From contig NZ_JACHXA010000003.1 of the NCBI RefSeq assembly GCF_014191775.1, forward strand, positions 310,001 through 374,000: a stretch of DNA of 64,000 bases, given 5' to 3'. The translations under genes were made by a program, and so were the position numbers. Below the pieces are notes generated by a model. That model was not told the origin of the DNA and searched no databases. It saw nothing but the letters and a program-made list of their open reading frames with translations. This DNA comes from Limibacillus halophilus. Lineage in GTDB: Bacteria; Pseudomonadota; Alphaproteobacteria; Kiloniellales; CECT-8803. This document shows, piece by piece, positions 16,911 to 26,601 of the stretch; positions within the stretch are counted from its first letter, which is position 1, and each line of letters begins with the position of its first letter.

Positions 16911-17357
16911 ATGCTCAAAGAGTTCAAAGAATTTGCCATGCGCGGCAATGTCGTCGACATGGCCGTTGGTATCATTATCGGTGCGGCATTCGGGGGTATC
17001 GTCAAATCACTCGTGGCCGACGTGATCATGCCCCCGATCGGTGTTTTGTTGGGCGGCGTAGATTTCTCCAACATTTTCATCAACCTGTCAGGCGGCGACT
17101 TCGACTCATTGGCAGCCGCGCAGGAAGCCGGCGCTGCGACGTTGAACATCGGCGTCTTCATCAACACGGTCATCAATTTCGTTATCGTAGCCTTCGCTAT
17201 CTTCTTGCTGATTCGCGCGATCAACCAACTCAAGCGCAAAGAAGAAGAGGCTCCCGCCGCCGAGCCAACGACAAAGGATTGCCCGCACTGCCTTTCGACC
17301 ATTCCCGTCAAGGCGACACGTTGCGGTCATTGCACGTCGCAACTGAATGCCGCCTGA
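16911..17357 (+). CDS. mscL: Large-conductance mechanosensitive channel MscL with C-terminal zinc ribbon
   Basis: 148 residues. The MscL core is clear: [20 protein letters not shown], then first membrane helix [20 protein letters not shown], the periplasmic loop, and the second helix at about 82-104. After the charged cytoplasmic helix (QLKRKEEE) there is an added ribbon of about 25 residues with CPHC (124-127) and CGHC (138-141), a four-cysteine zinc-binding pattern. The channel releases solutes on hypo-osmotic shock. The zinc ribbon replaces the usual C-terminal helical bundle tail and is the odd part. GGAAAAGGGAGAGGAAG gives a good ribosome site. Confidence 0.96.
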   Translation: MLKEFKEFAMRGNVVDMAVGIIIGAAFGGIVKSLVADVIMPPIGVLLGGVDFSNIFINLSGGDFDSLAAAQEAGAATLNIGVFINTVINFVIVAFAIFLLIRAINQLKRKEEEAPAAEPTTKDCPHCLSTIPVKATRCGHCTSQLNAA

Positions 17358-17402
17358 GCCTTTGGTGGATCGCACAAGTTCACATTAGGACGGGATGACC
17401 GA

Positions 17403-18896
17403 ATGACCGACGACCTTGGAATCTTCATCGGCAAGGGCGAGACAGCACAGTTTCTCGACCTTGCCCGGGCTAATCGGCACGGCTTGATCGCCGGCGCGAC
17501 AGGGACGGGCAAAACCGTGTCCCTGCAGATTCTAGCGGAAGGTTTTTCGGATCGGGGCGTTCCGGTCTTCCTGTCCGATGTGAAGGGCGACCTCTCGGGA
17601 ATTAGTCAACCAGGCGCGCCGAAGGATTTTCTTTTCAAACGGGCCGAGACCATTGGCTTGGAAGGCTACGGCTTCAAGCCCTACCCAACGGTATTTTGGG
17701 ACATCTTCGGCGAACAGGGGCACCCTATCCGCGCGACGATTTCCGAAATGGGGCCCTTGCTTCTCTCGCGATTGTTGGAGTTGAACGACACCCAGGAAGG
17801 CGTCCTGAACGTCGCATTCGCGGTTGCCGACCGCCAGGGACTCCTGCTGTTGGATCTCAACGATCTGCGCTCGATGTTGACTTTCGTGGCGGAGAACGCC
17901 TCCCAGATTTCTGTTGAGTACGGCCATGTGACCGCCGCCTCGTTGGGCGCCATCCAGCGCCGCCTTTTGACGTTGAAGACCCAGGGCGGCGATCGGTTCT
18001 TCGGCGAGCCCGCGCTCAAGCTGGCCGATTTCATGCGCACCACCTACGAAGGGCGGGGCTTCATAAACATTCTGGCTGCCGATAAGCTGGTGACCTCGCC
18101 AAAGGTGTACGCAACCATGCTGTTATGGCTGATCTCCGAGCTTTTCGAGGAGTTGCCGGAGGTAGGGGACCCGGAAAAGCCCCGATTGGTCTTCTTCTTC
18201 GATGAAGCACACCTGCTGTTTAGCGACGCTCCCAAGGCTTTGTTGGACCGTGTCGCACAGGTTGTGCGGCTCATTCGATCGAAGGGAGTCGGCGTCTATT
18301 TCGTTACCCAGAACCCGCTTGATGTTCCCGAGGAGGTCCTTGGCCAGCTTGGCAACCGGGTCCAGCACGCACTGCGCGCCTTCACGCCCCGTGACGCGAA
18401 GGCTGTTCGGTCGGCCGCCCAGACGTTCCGGCAAAACCCTGCCTTCGATGCCGAAACGGCCATCACCGAACTTGGGGTTGGCGAAGCTTTGACCTCGACA
18501 CTAGATCGCAAGGGCGTCCCCAGTATCGTACAACGAACCTTGATTCGCCCGCCGTCATCCAGGCTTGGCCCTGCCAGCCAGGCGGAGCGCCAGGAAGTGA
18601 TCGCGCGCAGTCCGGTGGCCGGGGTTTACGACACCGCCATAGACCGTGAGTCCGCACACGAAATTTTGACTCGCCGAGCGGCCGAGAAAGCAGCTACCGA
18701 GGCATCGGAGCGCGAGGCAGAACAACGGGCTAAGGAACAGCAAAAACTCGAACGCGAGAGCAAGCGCGCGCCCTCTCGAAGATCAAACCGCCAAGGGATC
18801 GGCGAGGCTTTTGCAAAATCTGTGGTGCGTACGATCGGTTCGCAAATCGGCCGGCAACTTCTTAGAGGAATCCTGGGGTCACTTACAAAAGGTTAG
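17403..18896 (+). CDS. DUF853 HerA-like ATPase
   Basis: 497 residues. Walker A is GATGTGKT near residue 31, preceded by NRHGLIAG, and Walker B is [12 protein letters not shown] near 265. The conserved [12 protein letters not shown] and the [15 protein letters not shown] sensor region fit the DUF853 (YjgR-type) branch of the HerA/FtsK superfamily. The last 80 residues are rich in Glu, Lys and Arg (probable coiled coil) with a basic end. The role is unknown. Hexameric DNA translocation is a family inference. It precedes the desulfhydrase by 7 bases. Confidence 0.9.
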   Translation: MTDDLGIFIGKGETAQFLDLARANRHGLIAGATGTGKTVSLQILAEGFSDRGVPVFLSDVKGDLSGISQPGAPKDFLFKRAETIGLEGYGFKPYPTVFWDIFGEQGHPIRATISEMGPLLLSRLLELNDTQEGVLNVAFAVADRQGLLLLDLNDLRSMLTFVAENASQISVEYGHVTAASLGAIQRRLLTLKTQGGDRFFGEPALKLADFMRTTYEGRGFINILAADKLVTSPKVYATMLLWLISELFEELPEVGDPEKPRLVFFFDEAHLLFSDAPKALLDRVAQVVRLIRSKGVGVYFVTQNPLDVPEEVLGQLGNRVQHALRAFTPRDAKAVRSAAQTFRQNPAFDAETAITELGVGEALTSTLDRKGVPSIVQRTLIRPPSSRLGPASQAERQEVIARSPVAGVYDTAIDRESAHEILTRRAAEKAATEASEREAEQRAKEQQKLERESKRAPSRRSNRQGIGEAFAKSVVRTIGSQIGRQLLRGILGSLTKG

Positions 18897-18903
18897 CCAC
18901 AAT

Positions 18904-19944
18904 ATGGGCAATAAGAAACGTGCGACCCTGATAGATCGACTGGAACGACTGCCTCGCGTCCGCCTTGGGCAATTGCCTACTCCCTTGGAGCGGCTGGATC
19001 GTCTCAGCAATGAAACCGGTGGCGCAGAAATCTGGGTAAAGCGTGATGACTGCACCGGCTTGGCATTCGGCGGCAATAAAGTCCGTCAGCTGGAGTATTA
19101 TCTCGGTCAGGCCAGAAAAGCTGAGGCCGACAGCGTACTGATTACCGGGGCCGTGCAATCCAATTTCGTGCGCTCCTGCGCTGCCGCGGCGGCGAAGATG
19201 GGCCTGGAGTGTCACATACAACTTGAAGAGCGTGTGCCCAGGGACGATGAATTCTATCGTCAGTCCGGCAACGTCTTGTTGGACCGCCTGCTGGGCGCCC
19301 AAATTTACAGCTATGCGAACGGCGAAGATGAAGCCGGCGCCGACCGCCGCCTCGGCGAGATCGCATCCGACCTTCGGGCAGCCGGGAAGCGACCCTACAT
19401 CGTGCCGCTGTCTCCGGGGCACCCGCCCTTTGGCGCACTGGGTTATGTTGCGGCGGCGGCTGAACTAGCGGCACAGCTTGCAGATCAAGGCCTTGCGCCA
19501 CAGGAGATCATCGTCGCATCGGGCAGCGGCGCTACCCACGCCGGGCTTCTGTTCGGCATCAGAGCCCTGGATTTGGATATCGTCGTGACTGGGATCTGCG
19601 TCCGGCGGGACGCAACCGCCCAAAGACAGCGGATCGAATCGCGTTGTCAGGAAATCGCCGATCTGCTGCAGATGGATAACCCCGTCCGGAACCATGACCT
19701 GCTGCTCGACGACAGTTATCTTGCACCGGGCTACGGCAAGCTGAACGCCGCTTCAAAGGCCGCATTGCTCGCCACGGCGCGCAGCGAAGGTTTGCTGCTC
19801 GATCCGGTCTATACAGCCAAACCGATGGCCGCTTGCCTGGATCGCGCGGCAGCAGCGCAGGCCGGGTGTAAAATAATTTTCATTCATACTGGAGGCACGC
19901 CCGCACTCTTCGGGTATCATGCTGATCTGCAGACGCTTTTCTAA
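18904..19944 (+). CDS. D-cysteine desulfhydrase / ACC deaminase-like PLP enzyme
   Basis: 346 residues from ATG at 18904. A longer frame into herA is rejected. A fold-type II PLP enzyme: the Schiff-base Lys is Lys59 in LAFGGNKVRQLEYY, the SxQSN motif is TGAVQSNFVRSCAAAAAKMG, the phosphate loop is GSGATHAGLLFG, and HTGGTPALFGY is near the C-terminus. It splits D-cysteine to pyruvate, sulfide and ammonia, or relatives such as ACC. These two activities cannot be told apart by eye. Seven bases separate it from the HerA-like gene, so they are likely co-transcribed. Confidence 0.88.
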   Translation: MGNKKRATLIDRLERLPRVRLGQLPTPLERLDRLSNETGGAEIWVKRDDCTGLAFGGNKVRQLEYYLGQARKAEADSVLITGAVQSNFVRSCAAAAAKMGLECHIQLEERVPRDDEFYRQSGNVLLDRLLGAQIYSYANGEDEAGADRRLGEIASDLRAAGKRPYIVPLSPGHPPFGALGYVAAAAELAAQLADQGLAPQEIIVASGSGATHAGLLFGIRALDLDIVVTGICVRRDATAQRQRIESRCQEIADLLQMDNPVRNHDLLLDDSYLAPGYGKLNAASKAALLATARSEGLLLDPVYTAKPMAACLDRAAAAQAGCKIIFIHTGGTPALFGYHADLQTLF

Positions 19945-19980
19945 GCCTCTGCCCATCCTGGCCTTCGTGGAAGGAGCAGC

Positions 19981-21609
19981 ATGCACGAACCAGACTTACT
20001 AGTTGACGTAACGGTCATTCTGCTGGCAGCCATAACCGCTGCAGCGCTCTTCCAACGTCTCAAGGTAAGTGTGGTTCTGGGCTATCTCCTGGCAGGCGTC
20101 GTTGTGGGCCCGGGCGCGCTGGGTCTTGTCGCCCGCAACGAGACCATCGATTTACTGGCCGAGCTGGGCGTTGTGTTCCTACTATTCTCCGTTGGCCTGG
20201 AATTACCCCTGCAGCGTCTGCGAACCCTGCGCAATCAGATGTTGGGGCTCGGCCTGGCTCAGGTCGTGGCAACCATAGTGGTGATCCTGGCCCTACTCTG
20301 GCTGGCGGGTTTCAATCCGGCGGAAGCTTTCGTCCTCGCCGCCGCGCTCGCCCTGTCTTCCACCGCACTCGTTTTGCGGATGCTGTCGGAAAGCCGCGAG
20401 ATCGCAACCCGCGTCGGCCGCAATGCCCTGGCGGTTCTATTGACCCAGGATGTCGTCGTCGCCGTTCTCCTTGTGGCGGTCGGAATCCTTGGGCAAACGA
20501 GCGACGTCGGCTGGGAGGGGCTGGCATTGATCGCCGGGCGCGTGGCGCTGGCACTGGTGCTGTTCCTATTCCTTGCGCCACGGCTGACACAGTTCCTGTT
20601 TTCCCGCGTTGCCGCCTTGGCCTTGCCGGAAATCTTTACCGCCCTGACCCTCTTGATCGTCATTCTCTTCGCCTGGGTCAGCGAAGCCGTCGGCCTGTCC
20701 ATGGGCCTGGGAGCCTTCATCGCGGGTATGCTGCTTGCCGAGACCAGTTATCGCCACCAGGTGGCTGCCGATATCTTGCCTTTCCGTGTCCTGTTGTTGG
20801 GGCTTTTCTTCTTGTCCGTGGGTATGTCCTTGGACCTCTCCTATGCCTTCGCCGAGGCGGACAAGGTTTTGGGCTTGGCTATCGGATTACTCGCGATCAA
20901 GGGTGTAATCCTCTTTGTCATCGCAAGCAGCGCCCGTCAGATGCCTGGAGAGGCACTGCGGCTGTCGCTTCTGCTTGCCCAGGGTGGTGAATTCTCCTTT
21001 GTCCTGATCGGGGTCGGCGCCGGGCATGGATTGGTCGGCGCGGAGAACGCCCAGCTTTTCATCGTCGCGGTGGCTATCAGTATGATCGCAACGCCCCTAC
21101 TGGCTAAAGCCGGACGGACCCTGCAACGCCGCATAGATCATCCCAGAGCCGCGCTGCCGGAGTCCGAGGGAGAAAATAAGGAAACACCGGAGGACCACGT
21201 AGTGATCGCGGGGTTTGGACGCCTGGGTCGGACTCTGGCCGGCAATCTTACCCAAGATAACCTGCCCTACATCGCCGTCGATATCAGCGGTCAGGAGGTC
21301 GACCTGGCCCGGCGAGAGGGTTTCCGCGTTTACTTCGGTGACGCAACCCGCCCGGAAGTCCTGGAGGCCCTGCACCTCGGCGCGGCCCGCGCGGTGGCGA
21401 TCTGCATCAGCGACCCCGAGCACACCAGCCAGTTGGTTGCCTTGATTCACTACATTTTTCCGGAAATGCCGATTCTGGCCCGCGCCTACGACGAACGACA
21501 CGCCGCTGAATTGAGGGCGCTGGGGGCCACCGACGTTATCACCGAGCTTTCGGCCACCGGCCGACAGTTCGCGCGCAAACTAGGCGCGGGCACGACCAGG
21601 GACGACTGA
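19981..21609 (+). CDS. CPA2-family monovalent cation:proton antiporter with TrkA-N domain
   Basis: 542 residues. About a dozen hydrophobic helices in residues 1-375 form a Na/H exchanger domain (GYLLAGVVVGPGALGLV, LGVVFLLFSVGLELPLQRLR, ALALSSTALVLRML, LLTQDVVVAVLL). A cytoplasmic RCK/TrkA-N domain follows at about 400-520 (VVIAGFGRLGRTLAGNL, then VYFGDATRPEVL). This is the layout of KefB/KefC potassium efflux proteins. No KefF/KefG-type partner lies nearby, so glutathione gating is not supported. It ends 5 bases from the convergent MFS gene. Confidence 0.92.
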   Translation: MHEPDLLVDVTVILLAAITAAALFQRLKVSVVLGYLLAGVVVGPGALGLVARNETIDLLAELGVVFLLFSVGLELPLQRLRTLRNQMLGLGLAQVVATIVVILALLWLAGFNPAEAFVLAAALALSSTALVLRMLSESREIATRVGRNALAVLLTQDVVVAVLLVAVGILGQTSDVGWEGLALIAGRVALALVLFLFLAPRLTQFLFSRVAALALPEIFTALTLLIVILFAWVSEAVGLSMGLGAFIAGMLLAETSYRHQVAADILPFRVLLLGLFFLSVGMSLDLSYAFAEADKVLGLAIGLLAIKGVILFVIASSARQMPGEALRLSLLLAQGGEFSFVLIGVGAGHGLVGAENAQLFIVAVAISMIATPLLAKAGRTLQRRIDHPRAALPESEGENKETPEDHVVIAGFGRLGRTLAGNLTQDNLPYIAVDISGQEVDLARREGFRVYFGDATRPEVLEALHLGAARAVAICISDPEHTSQLVALIHYIFPEMPILARAYDERHAAELRALGATDVITELSATGRQFARKLGAGTTRDD

Positions 21610-21614
21610 AGCGC

Positions 21615-22772
21615 TCAGGCCCGCGCTTTCAACCCAAGGCCGGCCGCGACGACCAGCAGACCTGCCGCGACCAGGGAGGGTGCGGTGAAGGAGCCGGTCA
21701 GGTCGTGGGTGTAGCCCGCGAACCCCGGCCCGATCACTTGGCCCAGTCCGAAGGCCGCCGTCATCAAGCCCAGGCTGCGGCGCGGGTCTCCTTGCGACAG
21801 CGAGCGCGCGTGCATCAGGCCCAAAGCAGTCAGGCCCATGAAGGTTCCACCCAGCAGGGCCGCCGCCAGCAACACCGCCACGAGGTCGGTCGAGAGGACG
21901 CTGAGAGCCACACCAAAGGCCTGGACGAGACAAGCCACGACAAAGCTGCGATCATTCCCGATCCGGCGTCCCATCCATCCCCAGAAAGCCACCGAAGGGG
22001 CCGCGGCCACGCCGACCGTCAGCCAGACGTAAGGCTCGATGGGCTGCAACAGTGGATCGCTGCGCACCATGGTCGAGATGAAAGTGGCGGTGATGACGTA
22101 ACCGAACCCGAAAAGCCCGTAAGCGATGATAAGGGCGATCAAGCGCGTGTCCCGCTTGCCTTCACGCCGGACTGGGGGAGCGGCCGCTTGAACGGTCTTT
22201 CGAGCGGGCACAAGGCGAATCACCGCTATCAGCCCACCGAATGACAAAAGCCCGCTGGCCAACCAAAGGCTGCTCCAACTGCCGCCAAACGCCGCCAAAG
22301 CACTAACCAGCAGCGACGAGACAACGATGCCGACGCCGACACCCGCGAAGAACAAGGCTGAGAGCTTACCGCGACCAGCCTGGGTCAGCGCCTCGAGGAT
22401 ATAGGCCGCCGAGAAGATCAAGGCAAAAGCACTCGCCACGCCGCTCACGAACCGCAACAACAGGAACGGGGCCATCTCATCGACTAGCCCCATAGCTGCA
22501 GTCGTTGCCGCGCTAACGCCCAATGCGGATAGGAACCAGAGGCGACGATCGCCTGGAAGGTGTGACTTCGATGCGGCCAGCGCGCCCAACAAGTATCCAA
22601 GAAAATTAGCGGAGGCGATGAGGCCGGCTTGGGGCGGCGTCAGATCCAACGCCTCCTGCATGAAGGGCAGGATGGGTGTGTAGACGAAACGCCCGATGCC
22701 CATCGCCGTTGCCAGGGTAATGAGGCCGCCGGTCGCCAACAGTATGGATGATGCCGATGATCTTTCCGTCAT
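21615..22772 (-). CDS. YbfB/YjiJ-family MFS transporter
   Basis: 385 residues with about 12 membrane helices. The N-terminal pattern LITLATAMGIGRFVYTPILP followed by PPQAGLIASANFLGYLLGAL is characteristic of the YbfB/YjiJ group of MFS carriers. The substrate is unknown. The ribosome site is weak (AGAGGC well upstream of ATG 22772). It is in the same orientation as the MFS gene upstream at 22878, with 105 bases between. Confidence 0.9.
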   Translation of the reverse strand: MTERSSASSILLATGGLITLATAMGIGRFVYTPILPFMQEALDLTPPQAGLIASANFLGYLLGALAASKSHLPGDRRLWFLSALGVSAATTAAMGLVDEMAPFLLLRFVSGVASAFALIFSAAYILEALTQAGRGKLSALFFAGVGVGIVVSSLLVSALAAFGGSWSSLWLASGLLSFGGLIAVIRLVPARKTVQAAAPPVRREGKRDTRLIALIIAYGLFGFGYVITATFISTMVRSDPLLQPIEPYVWLTVGVAAAPSVAFWGWMGRRIGNDRSFVVACLVQAFGVALSVLSTDLVAVLLAAALLGGTFMGLTALGLMHARSLSQGDPRRSLGLMTAAFGLGQVIGPGFAGYTHDLTGSFTAPSLVAAGLLVVAAGLGLKARA

Positions 22773-22877
22773 TGTTCGATGATATCAGTTGCCTCTCACA
22801 CCTACAGAATGCAGATCGGGAAGGCCTGCCATGCCTATTGAAATCTGTCGTCCTGAATCTTGCTATGCTTCCACAAG

Positions 22878-24152
22878 TTACTTGTCTTGCACCGGCGCGG
22901 CGCGGTCTTGGTCGCCAGCGGCGGCCGGATCCAGCGGAATGGTGCCCGGGCTCGCCGCGACCGTCGCCAGCGACCAATCGTCCTGGGTCACAGGGGCCTT
23001 GCGCCAGATCATGCGGAAGATCGTAAAACCAGCCAACCCCCAGAGGATGAGCGACAGAAAAAGGGCAAATCCCGACGGCCCGGCCGCTTCCATGAAGAAG
23101 GAAGCAAGCGGCGTACCGATCACCGAGCCAAAGCTGTAGGTCAACGATAGCGCCGCGGCGACACCGACAAGCGATGTTTTGGGAAGACGGTCATTCGTAT
23201 AGGCCAGCATGACGGCGTAAAGCGGAAAAATGCTCGTCCCGATAACCGCCGCCGTCAGCAATAGAAGCGGCCAGGCGACATCTCCCGGTTCCAAAAGAAA
23301 CCAGACCAATCCACTCCCTAGGGCGCCGAATAGAGCAACCGAAAGAATGACGGCTCGCCGGTCGAAGCGATCGGATAGCCAACCGATGGGAAACTGAAAA
23401 AGCAGCCCGCAAAACATGGCGACCGACATGAACCCTGCAATGCTTTCCGCATCCAAGCCCATACGCGCGCCAAAAGTCGAACCCAGACCCAAGAAAGCAC
23501 CCTGCCCCGCACTGATGACACCGATACCGATCACCCCCAGCGGCGTTTCGCGAAACAACCAAATCAACCCGAAGCTGTTCGCCTTTGTTGGCTCCTCGAC
23601 GACAGGCGCGCTGGCGCGCGTCAGCGTGATCGGCACCAGCGCGAAGGAGAACATGATCGAAGCGATCACGAAGAGATCGAAGCCCGAGGCCGGGGCGAGT
23701 CCCGAGATGATCGGCCCAACGATATAGCCGACAAAGGCGGCGCTGCCGTAAAGCGATAACAAGCGTCCCCGGTAACGGTTGTCTGCCCTGGCGTTCAACC
23801 AGCTTTCCACGACGATGTAGAGCCCCGCGAAGCAAAAGCCGGTGACGAAGCGCATCAAAGCCCAGGCATAAGGATCAACGATCAAGGCGTGGGCAAGCGC
23901 AATGCCCGAAACAATGGACCCGAAGGCGGCGAAGGTGCGGATATGACCAGCGATCCAAACCACGCGCGGCGCCAGCAGCGCACCGAGACCGAAACCGGCA
24001 AAGTAGGCTGCAGAAATCCAACCGATGGTCGGCAGCGAGAATCCTTCCAAATCCGCTCGCAGGCCCAGAACAACGAACTGTAGGCTATTGCCCGCCAACA
24101 GAAGCGCGAAGCTGACGATAAGCGCCATAACCGAAAGCAGTAGCATACGCAT
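22878..24152 (-). CDS. MFS transporter (sugar-phosphate/drug type)
   Basis: 424 residues from ATG at 24152 (MRMLLLSVMALIVSFALLLA), chosen because the membrane domain starts there and GGGAG lies 10 bases upstream. The frame continues further up as non-homologous, Arg-rich sequence over the divergent gene. Twelve helices, with the MFS loop DRFDRRAVIL between helices 8 and 9 and an RYRGRLLSLYGSAAFVGYIV segment in the first half. The pattern recalls the YcaD-like group. The C-terminus is a 35-residue soluble tail. The substrate is unknown. Confidence 0.88.
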   Translation of the reverse strand: MRMLLLSVMALIVSFALLLAGNSLQFVVLGLRADLEGFSLPTIGWISAAYFAGFGLGALLAPRVVWIAGHIRTFAAFGSIVSGIALAHALIVDPYAWALMRFVTGFCFAGLYIVVESWLNARADNRYRGRLLSLYGSAAFVGYIVGPIISGLAPASGFDLFVIASIMFSFALVPITLTRASAPVVEEPTKANSFGLIWLFRETPLGVIGIGVISAGQGAFLGLGSTFGARMGLDAESIAGFMSVAMFCGLLFQFPIGWLSDRFDRRAVILSVALFGALGSGLVWFLLEPGDVAWPLLLLTAAVIGTSIFPLYAVMLAYTNDRLPKTSLVGVAAALSLTYSFGSVIGTPLASFFMEAAGPSGFALFLSLILWGLAGFTIFRMIWRKAPVTQDDWSLATVAASPGTIPLDPAAAGDQDRAAPVQDK

Positions 24153-24265
24153 CGCTCTAGAACTCCCATCCGGTTGCGCGATATCGTCGGTGCCGCCTAT
24201 CCTGGCAACCTCATTGCCTGATCCCTTAGGCTTGAGCAACCACCAAACGACAGGGAGCAACCGAA

Positions 24266-25291
24266 ATGCTGCGCACGACGATTGCGGGAAGCCTGCCAAA
24301 GCCGCATTGGCTGGCAGAACCTGAAAAGCTATGGGCCGCCTGGCAGTATGAAGGCGAAGCGCTTGTCCAGGCGCAACGCGACGCGGCCCTGGCCTGGGTA
24401 AAGCATCAGGAAGATTGCGGCATCGATATCGTGACCGAGGGCGAGCAGTTCCGCATCCATTTTGTCCATGGCTTCTTGCAGCAAGTCGAAGGCATCGATT
24501 GGGATAAGAAGACAAAGATGGGAATCCGCGACAATCGCTACGAAGTCGATGTACCGACGGTCACGGCACCGGTTAAGCGCAAAGGCTCCGTTCATGGCGC
24601 CCAGGCCGCGTTTGTACGCAGCCATACCAAAAACGAGCTGAAGTTCACCCTGCCTGGACCCATGACGATCTGTGACACGATCGCGGACGGTCACTACGGC
24701 CGTCGCGCCGACATGGCCATGGCCTTCGCGGAAATTCTCAACGAGGAAGCCCGCGAACTCGAGGCCCTTGGTGTCGATGTCATTCAGTTCGACGAGCCGG
24801 CCTTCAACGTCTTCATGAAGGATGTCCAGGATTGGGGCGTGGTCGCCCTGGAGCGGGCCATAGAGGGTCTCGCCTGCAAGACGGCCGTCCACATCTGCTA
24901 CGGCTACGGCATCAAGGCCAACATCGATTGGAAGAAAACCCTGGGCAGCGAGTGGCGCCAGTACGAAGAAATCTTCCCGGCACTCAACCGAAGCAAAGTC
25001 CAGCAGGTTTCCCTGGAATGCGCCAATTCAAAAGTGCCCTTGTCCCTTCTGGCATTGCTGGATCAAAAGGAGCTGCTTGTCGGCGCCATAGATGTGGCGT
25101 CACTGGATGTGGAAACACCCGAGCAGGTCGCGCAAACCTTGCGCCAGGCAATGGCCTACGCGGAGCCTGAACGTATCTTCCCCTGCACCAACTGTGGCAT
25201 GGCACCGCTGCCCCGCCACGTAGCCGAGGGAAAACTAGAGGCCTTGGGCGCAGGCGCCAAGCTGCTGCGCCGGGACCTCGGCGTGACCTGA
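24266..25291 (+). CDS. Core-type cobalamin-independent methionine synthase (MetE C-terminal family)
   Basis: 341 residues, corresponding only to the catalytic (C-terminal) domain of MetE. The zinc ligands are all visible: His209 and Cys211 in AVHICYGYG, Glu251 in SLECAN, Cys310 in CTNCGMAPLP. LRTTIAGSLPKPHWL at the N-terminus and DVIQFDEPAFN near 171-181 also match. Such short enzymes methylate homocysteine but may need a partner protein or another methyl donor than polyglutamyl methyl-THF. The partner DUF1852 known for one subgroup is not present. A DUF985 cupin overlaps its stop instead. AGGGAG gives a good ribosome site. Confidence 0.87.
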   Translation: MLRTTIAGSLPKPHWLAEPEKLWAAWQYEGEALVQAQRDAALAWVKHQEDCGIDIVTEGEQFRIHFVHGFLQQVEGIDWDKKTKMGIRDNRYEVDVPTVTAPVKRKGSVHGAQAAFVRSHTKNELKFTLPGPMTICDTIADGHYGRRADMAMAFAEILNEEARELEALGVDVIQFDEPAFNVFMKDVQDWGVVALERAIEGLACKTAVHICYGYGIKANIDWKKTLGSEWRQYEEIFPALNRSKVQQVSLECANSKVPLSLLALLDQKELLVGAIDVASLDVETPEQVAQTLRQAMAYAEPERIFPCTNCGMAPLPRHVAEGKLEALGAGAKLLRRDLGVT

Positions 25292-25746
25292 TGGTTGCTG
25301 AGTCTCAAAGCAACGGTCGACCACAGGGTCGGGCCGCTGAAATTATCGAGGCTTTGAAACTATGCCCGCACCCGGAAGGCGGCTGGTTTGTTGAAACCTT
25401 TCGAGACACCGCCGCCGACGGACGTCGCGGTACCGTAACCCAGATTTACTATCTGCTGGCCGCTGGGGAACGATCCGCTTGGCATCGGGTCACCGATGCC
25501 ACGGAGATTTGGCACCACTTTGACGGCGCGCCGTTACAGCTATCCCTTGCGGATGAGGCCGCGGGGCGACGGGTCGTGATACTGGGCAAGGACGTCCAAA
25601 ACGGCGAGCAACTCAACGCCGTGGTGCCTATGGGTTGCTGGCAGGCGGCTCACTCGCTAGGGGATTGGACTCTGGTCGGCTGCACGGTCGCACCCGCCTT
25701 TGAGTTTGCGGGCTTTGAAATGGCGCCGGATGGTTGGGAACCTTAA
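25291..25746 (+). CDS. DUF985 cupin-domain protein
   Basis: 151 residues. The family features are LCPHPEGGWFVETFRD near residue 25, the IYYLLAAGERSAWHRVTDATEIWHHFDG cupin core split over residues 50-78 (His near 64, Glu and His pair near 71-74), and the end VAPAFEFAGFEMAP. The start codon shares its A with the stop of the methionine synthase gene (TGATG), so the two are translationally coupled. Cupins of this type bind a metal or sugar, and the reaction is unknown. The coupling suggests a role with the methyltransferase. Confidence 0.9.
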   Translation: MVAESQSNGRPQGRAAEIIEALKLCPHPEGGWFVETFRDTAADGRRGTVTQIYYLLAAGERSAWHRVTDATEIWHHFDGAPLQLSLADEAAGRRVVILGKDVQNGEQLNAVVPMGCWQAAHSLGDWTLVGCTVAPAFEFAGFEMAPDGWEP

Positions 25747-25780
25747 TGACCGTCACCTTCCTTTTGACCCACTTTTCCGG

Positions 25781-26410
25781 TCAGTGCACCACACCACTTC
25801 CCGAATGACGCAGCACGTTGAACTGACCGTAGCTGTTGTTCAAATCTAGCTTGATCGCGCCGGTGGCCTTGGTGGATGCACTCCCGATCTCCGCCAATTC
25901 GAACTCGATCCCGTTGGGTATATCAATGCGCACCCTGTGTTCATCGCCAGTCGCCGGAGAGACTATCGGTTGTCCAACCGATGTGATCACCCCCTCGACG
26001 GAGACATTGGCGCGGCGAGCATCGATATCAATCTCCAACTCTATCGCTTTGAACAGCGGTTCATGGATGTGGCTGGACATTGCGTGAAAAACCCACCAGT
26101 GCGTTGCTGCTTCTTCGGTTTCACCACCATAAAGAACGGTCTGCAAAGCATGGCGCTGTTGTGCATCAGCGCGCTCGTCAATGATGGCTTGAAGGGTCCC
26201 GTTGCCCTCGAAGATCGGACCGGGCCAAGCGTAGAGCATGACCACACGCAGTCCATCCAACTCTACATCGCCATAATGCCCCTTGTTGATTTGCAGCGCT
26301 TCGAAACCACGACAATGCCCTTCGTTCGGCAAGGCCTCAAACTGACAGGGGCAACCCCAATCGCAATTGCAGTTTCCGAACTCCAAGCCCTCGATATACC
26401 AATCGATCAT
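25781..26410 (-). CDS. DUF1326 domain protein (copy 1)
   Basis: 209 residues from ATG 26410 with GAGGAG nearby. A frame from 26455 adds 15 residues without a site. The hallmark N-terminal CNCDWGCPCQFEALP near residues 13-27 has four closely spaced cysteines, a likely metal site. The rest is beta-rich. It is divergent from a second DUF1326 gene. DUF1326 proteins have no known function and often lie next to DUF2182 membrane proteins, as here. The intergenic 26411-26601 is AT-rich and must hold promoters for both directions. Confidence 0.9.
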   Translation of the reverse strand: MIDWYIEGLEFGNCNCDWGCPCQFEALPNEGHCRGFEALQINKGHYGDVELDGLRVVMLYAWPGPIFEGNGTLQAIIDERADAQQRHALQTVLYGGETEEAATHWWVFHAMSSHIHEPLFKAIELEIDIDARRANVSVEGVITSVGQPIVSPATGDEHRVRIDIPNGIEFELAEIGSASTKATGAIKLDLNNSYGQFNVLRHSGSGVVH

Positions 26411-26601
26411 CTCCCACTCCTCTGACGGCGCCTCCCCCACGCTCCGACAACTCAATATTTCTCTCCAGGGTCGTTTATTGTCATATTATTGCATTTTTTT
26501 GAATATCGTGCGAGGCTCGCCACCTGCCAACCCCAAGCAAGAGGGTGACCGACCGTGAGACCGAGAGGCGGTACGTTTGTCGCACTGCAAGGGAGCTCAC
26601 C

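Noticed and set aside
24153-24515. 121-residue extension of the second MFS gene
   Set aside because: Lies antisense to the start of the methionine synthase gene, and the product is Arg/Pro-rich with no membrane segment.
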